From assembly GCF_016086655.4 (NCBI RefSeq), contig NC_052141.2, positions 8,990,001-9,054,000 on the forward strand: a DNA stretch of 64,000 bases, read 5' to 3'. Origin of the DNA: Lepeophtheirus salmonis (taxonomy: Eukaryota; Arthropoda; Copepoda; Siphonostomatoida; Caligidae). How positions within the stretch are numbered: the stretch's first letter is position 1; each line of letters starts with the position of its first letter. Positions 10,717 to 21,384 of this stretch are shown here, piece after piece. The translations under genes were made by a program, and so were the position numbers. Below the pieces are notes generated by a model that worked only from the letters and a program-made list of their open reading frames with translations, had not been told where the DNA came from and did no database searches.

Positions 10717-10896
10717 TTTCTCTACTTGTACTTTAGCTCGATAGCTTAATTTAGAAGGTCTTCAAAAGTTCACCATTCTAAGTAACTACAAGGTGGTCAT
10801 CATATTTCTCTTAAGGTAATCAACTATTTTAATCTACGTACTATAATTGACGTCATAACATAGCATGTTTATATAACAAAATAATGATTTTAACTT

Positions 10897-11400
10897 AAGG
10901 GGCGTCAAGTTTTTTTTTTGATTAACAAAAAAAAAAAAAAAAATAGACAAAAATTAAAATTTTTATGAAAAAATATTTAAATGTAAAATTGTTTTAGATA
11001 AAAATTTCAAATATTAAATTTTTTAGATAAAAATGTCAAATATTAAACTTTTTAGAAAACAATTTTGAACATAGAACTTCAAATATAGAAATTTTTTTTA
11101 TATAAAAATTTCAAATATTCAATTCTTTAAAGAAAAATTTCAAATTTTAAATTTTTTTAGTGAAAAATTTCAAATATTTAATTAGTTACAATAAAATTTC
11201 AAATATTTAATTGTTTACAATAAGATTTCAAATATTTAACAAGTTACAATAAAATTTCAAAAATCCATAGCTATACGCAGAAAATTTAATGCTTTGGTGA
11301 ATTTTTTCTAAAAAATTAAATTAAATTTTCTAATAATAACCAAAGTTCCTTTAATTTTTTAGGAGGTCTACAGCCACTCCAGCCCACCCACTGCAGACAC
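10897..11400. mobile_element. GGGGCG-ended A/T-rich MITE, copy 3
   Basis: Left end AAGGGGCGTCAAG; right end CACTGCAGACAC after CTACAGCCACTCCAGCCC. The body has at least seven spaced AAATTTCAAATATT-type motifs. The right terminus has lost its CGCCCC. Confidence 0.65.
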
Positions 11401-11599
11401 TTTATTTATCACCCAATCAGCAATGTAGGGATTGTGAGGGGCTTCTCTCAAGTTGGAATAAATGATGACGATCCATGGAAATTTATGAAGGCCGAACTGT
11501 TGGAAGCATTGTTCCTCCAGAGTCTATTTGTAATTAATTCTGATCTCTTCTGCTTCATATCCAACAAAAAATATAGAAGGTAAAATTTTAAGAATTATT

Positions 11600-11760
11600 G
11601 TCGTTGTTTGCTGTATGTATGTTTCCACTCTTTAAAAAAAAGAGATTATATGGTTTTGAATACAAAAAAATATTAAAGTTAAACTGTCGTTCGCTCAACT
11701 ATCATATTATTGCCACAAATCCTTTGTCTTATTCTCTTTTCTTCGAAAATGATCGTGGGT
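11600..11760 (+). repeat. Dispersed repeat shared with 48.99-49.18 kb
   Basis: AGTTAAACTGTCGTTCGCTC then AATCCTTTGTCTTATTCTC matches AGTTAAACTGTCATTTGCTC then AATCCTTTGTCTTATTCTC near 49100-49165. Confidence 0.65.
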
Positions 11761-11769
11761 CCAAGGAAA

Positions 11770-13068
11770 TTTGAAGATGTTTAGGAAAAGAAGAGCATAG
11801 TGGTCATGAAGTTTCATTAAATTAGCTGCTAGCAGCTGTGAAATTAAAGACAAAAACACAAGTATCATTCACAAAGATATAGGAATGAATTTACTCTGGT
11901 GTTGATTCTCAATTCTACTTCGAGTCTAACAAGGGCTTACACTTATAAGCAGAATTGTATAAAATATGTCCTAGAAAATGAAAGAGGCTGAACAAGTTTT
12001 TTTAATTTTACATTACTATTTAATTCTTGAGAGGGTAACTTCTAGGTATAAAGTAATAACTAATGAGTGTTCTCAGGAAACACGTATATTAACGTTAAGG
12101 AGCTGTTGGAGAATTAGTAGGGTAAGTCTTTGTTGAGATCGGATTAGAAGTGAGGATCAATGTCAGAGTAATTTCAGCCTATATGTTAAGTAAGGAGTGA
12201 GATTTCTGTTATTTCCTTACTCCCACATCTGCTTGCAGCTGATCTATTATAAACGTCATGACAGCTCTGCTGTTTTCCTACAAAACATTATTCAACTTGT
12301 CATGACCATGACTATAGTAGAAATGATATGATTTGTCAGTATGTTAAAAAAAACACGAAAATTAAGATGGGCACCCTGACAATTTGAAGAATATTTGAGA
12401 CGAGAGCACCATAGCTGCCGTTTCATTGAATTAGCTGTGAGCAGCTATGGGATAAAATAAATAAACAAAAAACCCCTCAGCGAATCTATCAATGATATAT
12501 GGAGGAATTACTCCAATATCGATCCTCAATTCTACTCCGATTCTAAATATGACTTACAGCTATAAATCCATTAATGACGTTTTATTTAAATTAATATTTT
12601 TAATCTATTTCTTAGAAGTCCTTTTTCTCACTTTGTAATATAATCCCCTTGTATTCAACATTTAATGTAATTAATGATACATAATTAAATGAAACTTATT
12701 TTATGAAATAGTTAGTAAAATGCAAAATAAAACCCAAGAAATCCCGGAAACATTCTAACAGGTAGATAATTAATTGATTTAAATGGAAAACGTAATTATA
12801 AAACAAACAGGAAATGTAATACTGATAATCGAAAAAATAAAGTAAAGAATAAAATTAACTCATTTGTGCTCCTCCATAACTTATTTTCATGGAATTGCCT
12901 TTCTATTATGTCCTTAGTTGTTAAATATCTTATCAGTTGGCAAACAGACAAATTAGTGGTAAAACTGAGACTAAGTCTATTATTATAAACCTACTAGTGT
13001 TGAGACTTGGCCCAAGACCGAATTTATTTTTTGTTCGGTCTTAAGTAACTATTTGTTGAGGGTCATGT
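11770..13068 (+). repeat. Left arm of a ~1.3-kb inverted repeat (partner 62660-64000)
   Basis: Read in reverse complement, this arm matches 62660-64000 nearly throughout: AAATGAAAGAGGCTGAAC, GTTAAGGAGCTGTTGGAGAA, TATACAATTCTG..., and CAAACAGACAAATTAGTGGT each have a close inverted partner there, in mirrored order. The arm contains family S copies in alternating orientation (about 11770-11960 reverse, 12050-12310 forward, 12360-12575 reverse) and ends with a family G end (CTAGTGTTGAGAC) that the partner also carries. No gene is present. Confidence 0.88.
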
Positions 13069-13500
13069 ACTACAATTGGCATAAACTTTTACCACATCCA
13101 GATCCTGAAATAATGAGCTGGGTCCAGCATCTTTAGGACCATCCATACTCGGGTTGTCCGCTGGATAATATATATATTTACATTGTTTTTAATATTGACG
13201 TCATGCATCACTTTCATGACGACATTGTACTTGAAAATACATATGAAGTCATGTTAAAAACAATTTATCTATAAATTTTGTATAGACCGATTTTTTTTTG
13301 GACAAAACTAGACCAATTTTTCCCTATCGACCGATTTAAACCGAATCTTTCCTATGAACCGATCCAGATCAAACTTTTCATTTGAACCGATATAGACCGA
13401 ATTTTTTCTATGAGACCGGTCCAGACGAGCGTTTTTGTTGGACCGAATTAGTTTGGTCTAACAAAAAAATAACAGTCTCTGATTAGTCTAGGATTTCCAT
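13005..13500. repeat. Family G repeat with an inserted Tc1-MITE end
   Basis: Starts CTAGTGTTGAGACTTGGCCC and carries repeated ACCGATT/GACCGAAT motifs (about 13280-13460). At 13071-13112 TACAATTGGCATAAACTTTT with ACATCCAGATCCTG matches the inverted end of the small element at 61745-62024, so a solo end of that element sits inside the family G repeat. Confidence 0.65.
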
Positions 13501-13589
13501 CCGTACTAATAGCTATAGTTGAAAAATACATTATCTCCGATAAGTGCGATAGTTTTTATAGTTTCAACCTGAACTAAGGTTTTTCAACT

Positions 13590-13850
13590 ACCAAAGTTGA
13601 AATCAATATTGATTAAATCTTCAAGTAGAGAATATCTAAGTATTGAGTAATCACTAGTGTGTGTACTCATGAAAGACGGAGAGAAAAACTGAGGATTTGC
13701 TGTAGAGATACAAGTGTAAGTGAATAAAGCATCAATATCGCAGAAATTTCTGATCTTATTCTTACTAGATACAGAGTGGGACTTGTATTTATTTCCTTCA
13801 TCTTATTATCAGGGAAGGGCAGCAAGACGTGTACTGTTAAATTAGTGTAT
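13590..13850 (+). repeat. Family S repeat, forward copy (3' part lost)
   Basis: CTAAGTATTGAGTAATCACT, TCATGAAAGACGGAGAGA and AGAGTGGGACTTGTATTT are family S blocks. It ends where sequence leading to the mariner-like remnant begins. Confidence 0.65.
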
Positions 13851-13957
13851 ATTTTCTCATTATTATGGAAAGGTTTAGTGATTATTTTTTGACATTCTGT
13901 TTCTGCAGTCCTTTTTACATAAACAAACTATACTAATCATTTAGTCATTTCATCATC

Positions 13958-14921
13958 ATGAGCGAGCAACAAGCAAAAAGGCAGTGTATCTCAGATCTCC
14001 TAGAAGCTGGAGTTGATGTGATATTGATTACGGATATTATCAAGTGTTCTAGGAGCCTGATTTTTAAGTTGGTTATGTTGAAAAATAAATAAAGAAGACC
14101 TCTCCAGGATGTCAGGAAGTGGAGGGCATAATTGGAAGAGGGATACGAAGTTCTTGTTAAGTTTGGAGAAGAATATAAAGGAGGATCCCACTAAGTAGAT
14201 GAATAGCCTCACCAACGACTTCTCTATGGCTCCTAGGACCATCGGGAGGACCATAATGCACAACTTGGGGTTAGTTTCTTTCATAAGGACCCCATGCCAC
14301 CTTCTGACAGAGAGCATGAACGCTAGGTGGCTCGAGAGGTGTAAGAAAACCCTCAAATGAAACACGCCAAATGGGTCAATTGTTAAAATTTTCTCAGACA
14401 AGAAGATTTTCTCACTTGATCAATTCCATAACTGCTGGAACGACCGCTGGCTTGTAGAAACAAAAGAAAAGGTCCAAGGGGTTTACCACACCCAATATCT
14501 TACCCAAACAATGGTCCTCAGCGTTTTGGCATCTGATGGAAAGAAGATGATTCTGTTGTTTTTCAAGGCTGGACAGAAAATCAGCCAGTAGGCCTACTAT
14601 AAGAGGTTTAAGTTAACCATCTTGCCATGGCTGAAGACCAACTATCCGGAGGGTAACTACGAGTGGACTCAGGACGGCACCCCCTCTCACACATCCGCCA
14701 CGTGCTAAAAGTTCTGCACAGATAACAGGGCTCGATTCTGAGCCAAAGAGATATGGCTCCCTTCCTCTCCAGATTTGAACCCACTGGACTTTTCTCTTTT
14801 GGTCTCTTTGGAGAAGGAAACCTACTCAGACCTCACACCTAAATGTTGACTCACTGAAGTCATCCATAGTGGCATATTGGCCATATACATGGATTTGGGT
14901 AAAAATGGATACTTGTTATAG
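13958..14921 (+). pseudogene. Tc1/mariner-type transposase, near full length but stop-riddled
   Basis: The start at 13958 gives MSEQQAKRQCISDLLEAGVD, a typical helix-turn-helix leader, which meets a stop after about 45 codons. The catalytic region is readable in one frame with stops and a shift: IFSDKKIFSLDQFHN (first Asp), then VLSVLASDGKKMILLFFKAG, LPWLKTNYPEGN, TQDGTPSHTSA (second Asp) and LPSSPDLNPLDFSL (third Asp). All three catalytic Asp motifs survive. The protein ends near 14921 with YMDLGKNGYLL. Spacing suits the DD34D/DD36D range. Family S sequence flanks both sides. Confidence 0.88.
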
Positions 14922-14999
14922 AATACAAATAAGTATATTTCTTTTAAATTTATTCCCTTCATAGAGTAATTACGTGCAGGTCATCCTTTTTTTTTTTTA

Positions 15000-15360
15000 A
15001 ATTTTCCAAAGCTGTAATCAATATTATATAAATCTTGAAGAGAGAACATATAAGTATTAAGTGGTGATCACAAGTGCGTGTGCTCATAAAAGACAGAGAG
15101 TAGCTCTAAGGATCTATTGCGGAGTGAGAAGTGGAAGTCCTTGTTTGACTCGGAGTAGAATTGAGGATCTACTTCGCTATCATTGCTACATTCCTGGGAT
15201 GGGATTTTTGTTTATTTTCTTGCTCTCATACATGCTCGTAGCTGGTACAATAAAATACCATGACAGACAATGTACTCTCCTTTTAAACATTCTATAAATT
15301 GTCAGGATTACCACTTTCATTTTCAGTTTAAATGTCGGTAGGTAATCTATTCTAAGACTA
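15000..15360 (+). repeat. Family S repeat, forward copy
   Basis: Near complete: GAGAGAACATATAAGTATTA, GTGTGCTCATAAAAGACAGA, GGAAGTCCTTGTTTGACTC, GGAGTAGAATTGAGGATC, ATACCATGACAGACA, TTGTCAGGATTACCA. The 78-codon frame lies inside the repeat and is not a gene. Confidence 0.8.
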
Positions 15361-15499
15361 TATCTATATTGTTACAAGTATCCGAGCAAAAAAGGGATAC
15401 TGACCAATGAAACAGTATAAGTAGAGTTGACAATCCGGTGCATTTTTGCTCACCAGTTTTTTTTTGAATTGGTAATCTAAAGCATGCATTTTCTTTTCC

Positions 15500-15890
15500 T
15501 AATCTTTAATTTGACTCCTGAGTAGTGAACTTATTATCCTACTACATCAATTATGTTCAAACCCCTTTTAATCATTCGTGTCGGCTCATAAAAGACGGAG
15601 CATGACCCTGATGATTTGTTGGTGAGCTATAATTGTAAGTCTTTGTTGGACTCAGAGTAGAATTGAGGATGGACATCAGGGTAATTCTTGCCAATGTCCT
15701 TGTTTATTTCCTTCTTCCCCACACCCTCCCCCGTCATAGCTGGTTTTAGCTGATGTAATGAAATGTTATGACAACTAAGCTGCTCTCCTTCAAAACATTC
15801 TTTAAACTGTCAGGGTTACCATACTTCTTTTTTTTATCATGCCAAAAATACAAAGGATTTTCATCACTAAGTATGAGTATATTTCTCTTC
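15500..15890 (+). repeat. Family S repeat, forward copy
   Basis: CGTGTCGGCTCATAAAAGAC, GTAAGTCTTTGTTGGACTC, AGAGTAGAATTGAGGATGG, GCTGATGTAATGAAATG, CTGTCAGGGTTACCATAC, then AGGATTTTCATCACTAAG. It lies in tandem with the copy at 15000, about 540 bp between matching blocks. Confidence 0.8.
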
Positions 15891-16379
15891 AAAATGTTTT
15901 CTTCCGAGGATTAAATGCCCGTAAGGTACCCATTTTTGCGGGTAATATGTGAGTCTTTTGTAACTTAATGTTCCGGGATACGAGTTAATACTAGTATCCC
16001 GGATCCATCTCTATTTATATTTATTCATTCAATACTTATTACTCTCAATGGTATAGCAGTCAAGTGTAATTTTGCAACTCAAACCAATTAGTTGGTGTGA
16101 TGGGGAACTTTGTGGAATTCCGGTTAAATGAGTTTTACTTAATGGGAGTTGTTCAATCACTGTGCATACACTTTTTAACAATTTATTATCTCTATAGTCA
16201 AGCTATTTGAAGGATGTAACGTGCAAATGGGTTATCATCATAGTGAAGTTGTTGATTATTTATGAACAAATTACTAATGATGTACTTTTTCAAAAAATTT
16301 GTTAGAAATATAGACATGAGTAGTATTTTTAATTATTCATCTTATTTTTTGGTAAATACTTGTACGAAATAGCAACTTA

Positions 16380-17250
16380 CACCCAACATGTTTAAATTAT
16401 ATTCATACTATTCAGACTTTAGACTCCTTCTGGGCCAAAGTGGCGTACTCTTTTCGAATTCCTTTTCCCCGTCGATCCTTCCTTTATTAGGTCCACACGA
16501 GTTCCTAAATTATAAAATAATGTTACATAATGATAAAGAACTATACAAATCTAATCCCCTCACCTCATTCGAACAACTAAGGTGAAGGAATCCCTCCTCC
16601 CATTCCCACAACTTCTTGGTGAGAGGCCAAGTTAGTTAAGTAACAGCGTGAAACACATTGGGACTGCCTGAAATAGGGACCCTACACTCCGGGTATTATT
16701 GCTCTCTCGACATTAGACATCAGTAAAGTTAGGAGAGCCATTTTCTATGAGTCCTGGTGATATACACCAAGATATTTCATAAAAAGACGTCTGGATCAGT
16801 TCAGTATCACACCCGTACATCCTATTCTACATAAATAATGCGGAACGTTTCCTGCAAAGACCCTTCACAAACTCAACAAGAAAGAAAGAAGTGGTTTCAC
16901 TATAAATTAGCTACAGGATCCTTCTTTACAATAATACGCCCTCGAATCCGCTGGAAAAATATGCTACCTTTTGTAAAATCGACGTAGTGTCTTCTCGCCA
17001 ACTATTGTATAGTAGCCCTCTTTGTAAGGAAATAGAAAATCAGGTTTAGTGTTCAGTGCTTTTGGAGTGATGATCTCGGAGAACGACTGGCTCATAATGA
17101 TAAACCAAGTAGTGGATCAAAACATGGAATTGGAGTGCATAATAACAGTCTTCCTACTATGAATTTATGAACATAAAGAGAACGGTAGCTGTCTCATGCC
17201 ACTCGTAGTAAAAACTTTCTTAGTAAAAAATTATATACACCCCTCTTAGT
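16380..17250. other. Unidentified, less AT-rich segment; possible decayed coding DNA
   Basis: Base composition is more balanced than in the surroundings. Several frames have coding-like runs broken by stops, for example plus-strand NNAERFLQRPFTNSTRKKE near 16840 and minus-strand ETTSFFLVEFVKGLCRKRS near 16900. None matches a family I recognise. A decayed retroelement or host pseudogene are both possible. Confidence 0.3.
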
Positions 17251-17495
17251 ATTCAATGCAAGTATTAAGCCTTTTTTTATATGTATTTTCGACTACAATG
17301 ACGTGATACGAAGTTTAAACAGTGATAGATCGGATGAATTTTAATCCTGTCGTCTCCCCTGGAATCTGAAATTCTGAATTCGAGCGTCTCTTGAGACGGA
17401 TGATTAAGTTTTTCCCTCCTATTTCAATACTATATACTTCGCTTAGCGAAGATTTTTTTTGTATTATAAAAAGGTTCCTATAATTGAATTTCAAG

Positions 17496-18129
17496 GCTCT
17501 AGGAGAATTTACCTCAAACACGTTCGCCTCGTTCTCTTTTGCCACTAGCACACTCACCGTCAAGCTTCTATGCCGTCATACATACTTGCCTCCAACAGGT
17601 TTTGCCGTGCTACATACTTGCCGTCCAGCACTTTCCCCGCCAAAAGTTATAAAATAAATCGTATACAGTAAATATTGACTTGTTATTGGTATTTTAAGAG
17701 ATACATAAATACTATTTAGTTCTCAATTGAAGTCGGGACTTGGGTATGAAATAACGAATGGACTTCCATAATTCCAATAAAATAAATGAATATCTTTTTA
17801 AGTTGGATTTTTTTAACCGTTGGATCAATATTCAAAGATACGTTCCAACAAAGACATCCACGAGAGGCTTAGTACTATGCAGAATGTTGCACGTCTTTAG
17901 TTTTAAGATTCATACTAGTGATGTTAATTTTTGATTTATTTGACGAGTCTGACAGTTTACTGTATAAGATCTGTTATATAACTTTCGACGGTGAAAATGG
18001 GCGGTAAGTATGTAGCCCGGAAAACATGTTGGAGACAATAATGTATGACGGCAAAAAAGGTGGACGGCAAGGGTGCTGGAGGCCAAAGAGTGCGAGGCAA
18101 ACATGTTTGAGGCAAAGCTGCATGTCACC
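17496..18129. mobile_element. Mutator-like MITE with long inverted ends and 10-bp target duplication
   Basis: About 17510-17672 pairs in reverse complement with about 17950-18118 over ~165 bp; shared blocks include TCCAACAGGTTTT/TCCAACATGTTTT, GCTACATACTT and AAAGTTATA...TATACAGTAAA. The element is flanked by identical GAATTTCAAG at 17486-17495 and 18130-18139. Long inverted ends with a 9-11-bp duplication are the hallmark of Mutator-like elements. The ends carry short internal GCCGTC/GCCTCCAACA repeats. The minus-strand 72- and 68-codon frames lie in the right end and are not genes; the element is non-autonomous. Confidence 0.82.
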
Positions 18130-18574
18130 GAATTTCAAGTATCCACTCTCTTCAATTTTGAGGTAGAATTGCACGGGCAAACTTATACCATGGACCCCTT
18201 ATGGTATTACTTAATTTAGACCGTTGTTAACATCAGTTACTTGTTATTTAATTTTGGAGGGAGAGAGGAAATGAATTACCACTAAAGATTTACATTTCAA
18301 ATGCAGGGAAAATATTATCATTAAATAAAAATTCCTAAATATTTATTTTATCATGCATTTTCAAAACACTTTTTTTTTTTTACAGAGAAAGGAAATAATT
18401 AATTATTAAGAAGATCAATTTCACCTACTTTAAGTGCAATATGCAATACACCCAAACGGTTAATAAGAACAACTTGTTGACATAAATTACTGATAATCCG
18501 TATATATATTTATACATATTTAACAGAAATAGTTACACTCAATGATAATATATCAACGTCATTTAATTAATATG

Positions 18575-19960
18575 TGTGGTGCATCAACATAAAATCCATC
18601 TTGAACAAAAATCAAGATAGGGAGAAAATCCCAATTTGTTTTTAGCTTCAAATAAACATACAGCCCATTTTCTTTTTATTTAACACATTTATATTTACAC
18701 ATCATATAAACACGTACAATCACACGTAAAGACACATGAAAAAATAACTTAAACTTGTGGTGCCCTTGCATTATTTTGCCGGTTAGGTCTCCGACTGCAG
18801 TCCATCCTGTACGTCTTCTAGGGATAGTGCATTTTTCATCCAGCGGCCGACATCAGAATTCATTAAGAAGCTGGAGAGGCTGGAGACGAATTTCCTTGAA
18901 AAGGTCGAAAATTGTCCACGAGCCATGTCCACTCTATATACATTTAGGGTATTCATAAACCAGATGAAGTAGTTCTTCATCTCTTAAACCACACCCACGA
19001 CATAGTGGGCTAATTAAGGTGATAGGGTCGGCGTAGGAGACAATGCCCAATGATAAACTGAACCAAGAAGCTCAGTTTTCCTTTCGAAATATCCAAGAGA
19101 TGCTTCCCCCTTCCAAGCTTAACTATTGGGAGGATCGCACGGGTTTGACGACAATAGTCAATGTTCGACCAAAATGTCTACCATTTGTCTATGTAATGGG
19201 TAAATACCTTCTCCCTAAGACATGAACGAGGGATACCAACAATTAGGATACGAGGTTGATTCAGAGTTCCAGCTCTGGTTAGTATATCAGCCACCTCATG
19301 TCCAGCGACATTACTGTGACCTCTAAATCAGGAGAGAGAGAGAAGGACTTCACTAGCAAACAACCTCAAAAGAGTTTTGGTATCTCAGGCAAGGGAACTC
19401 TTTGTCTCTATCGATCACAAAGCTCCAATGGGTGCTTGAGAGAAGTATCCAGATGCGAAATCCACAAAGACCCCATTTCTCACAATTATCTTTAATCCAA
19501 AAAAGAGCCTCCTTTATAGACAGCATCTTGGCATGTAAAACACTCTTATGTATTTTTTTACTTCAACCATACAACTCAATATTTCATAGGCATATTTGAG
19601 TCCATATTAGGCTTATTTTATTCAAATTTCTGGGATGACTTAAGATACCCATGAATTATAGCTATATTTTAACATCGTTATTTGATTTGAAAGACTTTTA
19701 TCAAAAATGAATTTCTTATTTTTTTATTGTGATGATCGATTTTGTACAACTATTTTTTTATTATGTATATTTATACTATACATAATTTGTCAACTTTAAG
19801 TGCAATTTATAGGGAATACAAAGGGTTATTAGGGATAACGTGTTTATAGAATTTGAGGATAATTCATCGTTGAAGAATACAAATGTAATCCCGTGTCAAT
19901 TTTGGTAAAAATCATCACAACTTAGTTTATTGTTGACGGGGTACATACTTCTAAGTATAG
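18575..19960 (-). repeat. Family L repeat, reverse, split by a LINE insertion
   Basis: GTGGTGCATCAACATAAAAT and CTTGAACAAAAATCAAGATA (reverse of the family L end) run to 18663; the repeat resumes at 19561 with CTCAATATTTCATAGG, TTCTGGGATGACTTAAGATA and TTTGATTTGAAAGACTTT. In uninterrupted copies these blocks are contiguous. Confidence 0.75.
18664..19560 (-). pseudogene. Non-LTR retrotransposon 3' fragment: RNase H and C-terminal Cys/His motif
   Basis: On the minus strand a broken reading frame gives LHAKMLSIKEALFWIKDN near 19530-19475 and, after stops and shifts, RGHSNVAGHEVADILTRAG near 19320-19270. The latter corresponds to the GHSGVxGNExAD signature of retroelement RNase H. Further on, CRGCGLRDEELLHLVYEYPK near 18995-18940 is the Cys-x2-Cys-...-His-x4-(Cys) motif found downstream of RNase H in Jockey/I/R1-type LINEs; the last Cys is replaced by Tyr. 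Flanks CTTCAAATAAACATACAG (18646) and CTTCAACCATACAAC (19561) look like a diverged target duplication, and family L sequence continues on both sides. It is a 5'-truncated, dead LINE copy. No poly-A tail was seen. Confidence 0.8.
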
Positions 19961-20460
19961 CGTTCTAATGATTTGAAGGCTAATTACTTTGTATACAATA
20001 TATATATAATTACTTTTGATATTTACATGATAAATCCATACCTACGGTCCTTGTACCTAAGGTTCAATTCAAAAGTTACTTAAGCAAAACGGATTTATTA
20101 ATTTATGGTCAAAATACATATCTACGCCATATTCCTTAGCTATGTAAATATTTCAAAACAAGCATGGAACATAAACTATTGACATTCAAATACATAGTAC
20201 AGTTAAATAATTGTCTTTAAGGAAGTGTAAATGAATGCTTTAAATCCATAGATTGTATCAAATGTTGTTAATGAAGGTATTATTTAACTATTTAAATTTC
20301 AGGGCGTTAATTTTTATACTTCTAATTAAGAACTGGGGTACTTTTTTTTATATCTTAAGAAACTCAATCAATGTATTTTTAAGAAAATCATTAATTATGT
20401 TAGTTATTTTATTTTTATTTTGTTTTTGTTATTTTATTTTTATTTTGTTTCTTGGTATTT
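19960..20460. other. AT-rich stretch, nothing recognised
   Basis: The 75-codon frame at 20253 is Phe/Leu/Ile-rich low-complexity translation of T-rich DNA; I do not consider it a gene. Confidence 0.4.
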
Positions 20461-20464
20461 TATC

Positions 20465-20660
20465 TACGAGGCTCGTTTGAAAAGTACGTGTAAAGTCCGA
20501 GAGATGGCACTGCTGGCTCGTATCAAGGTTATATTTAGTTAGTAGCATCTCATGAAAGAATATAAACCAACTTTCAGCCAGATCCGTCTATTTCTTTCTG
20601 TTTGGAACTTGTTTGAATCGAGGAAGTGGAGGGATTTTCAAAAAATTGACGAAAAATAAT
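20465..20660 (+). mobile_element. Mariner-type solo 5' end
   Basis: TACGAGGCTCGTTTGAAAAG with TACGTGTAAAGTCCGAGAGA matches the inverted end at 50108-50140 and mariner ends of the GGGTCGTTTGAAAAGTxCGTG type. No transposase follows. Confidence 0.7.
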
Positions 20661-20860
20661 TTCGTCTGTTGATTAAATATTACTTTATGAGAGGGTTTAA
20701 GCTCTTTTAATAACTAAAGCAGCCGAAATTGAATTTGATATTAACACCCTCCCGCCTATTTTAGAAAATCCTCTAGCACAAAGTACCTCTTAAGAGCGGG
20801 GCCAGGGGCACTTATCCCAGGGCTTCCATAATTTTTTAAATATTGACGCACAACATATGT

Positions 20861-21358
20861 ACAGGGTGCGTGGACAAAGTCTGCTGCTTCAAAAATCAAC
20901 AACTACAAGCTTATTTTATAATATTTATTGATAAAATAAAAACGAATATCTTTATTAGGATATAGAACAGCTATCTATTCAATGTAGCCGCTGTTTGCGG
21001 CCAAAACCCACTCAATGCGGCTACGAAACCGAGAGCAGGCATTTTGGATCTGCACTGCTTCTATCTCACTGAATTTCTCTTTGATATAGATGATGAGAGA
21101 CTGCTTGGTGTTATGGGAGGAGCGGTTGGTCATGTTCTCCACGTAGAACCAGACAAAGTAGTCCAACGGGTTCAAATCCGGCGATGAGGGAGGCCAAGAG
21201 GAGAAGGGTACGAAAGCAAAAGCATTGCTTTTCAGCCATTCTTGCGTCCGCTTAGCTTTGTGGGCCGGAGCCGAGTCCTGCTGCCACATCCACGGCCTGT
21301 CTCGAAGATGTGGGGCAGCATGACTTGACCCTCACTTGACACGACGCCAAAGTAGATA
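20861..21358 (-). pseudogene. Tc1/mariner-type transposase C-terminal half, 5'-truncated
   Basis: The minus strand opens in YFGVVSSEGQVMLPHIFET near 21358-21300, then after a deletion or shift reads MWQQDSAPAHKAKRTQEWLK and WPPSSPDLNPLDYFVWFYVE, ending CSRFRSRIEWVLAANSGYIE at 20975. The second (QQDSAPAH) and third (SPDLNPLDY) catalytic Asp motifs are intact; the first and the DNA-binding domain are missing. The 104-codon final frame from 21289 is uninterrupted, so decay is recent relative to neighbours. Beyond the stop, the terminus TACAGGGTGCGTGGACAAAG at 20861 is the element's end. Family L sequence resumes at ~21385. Confidence 0.9.
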
Positions 21359-21384
21359 GTAAAAAAATATATTTGAATATTCTT

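Noticed and set aside
14000..14401. 133-codon minus-strand open frame
   Set aside because: It is antisense to the plus-strand transposase remnant at 13958-14921 and has no recognisable domain.
17910..18180. Cys/Ser/Leu-rich minus-strand frames resembling a small secreted protein
   Set aside because: They lie in the right inverted arm of the Mutator-like MITE; the left arm gives no matching conserved frame.
20253..20480. 75-codon hydrophobic frame that could be a membrane protein
   Set aside because: Its composition (Phe, Leu, Ile) is what T-rich DNA gives in this frame. There is no splice signal, no homology, and it runs into a mariner end.
21165..21185. GGTTCAAATCC resembling a tRNA T-arm / B box
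   Set aside because: It lies in the transposase codons for the DLNP motif, and no A box or cloverleaf surrounds it.
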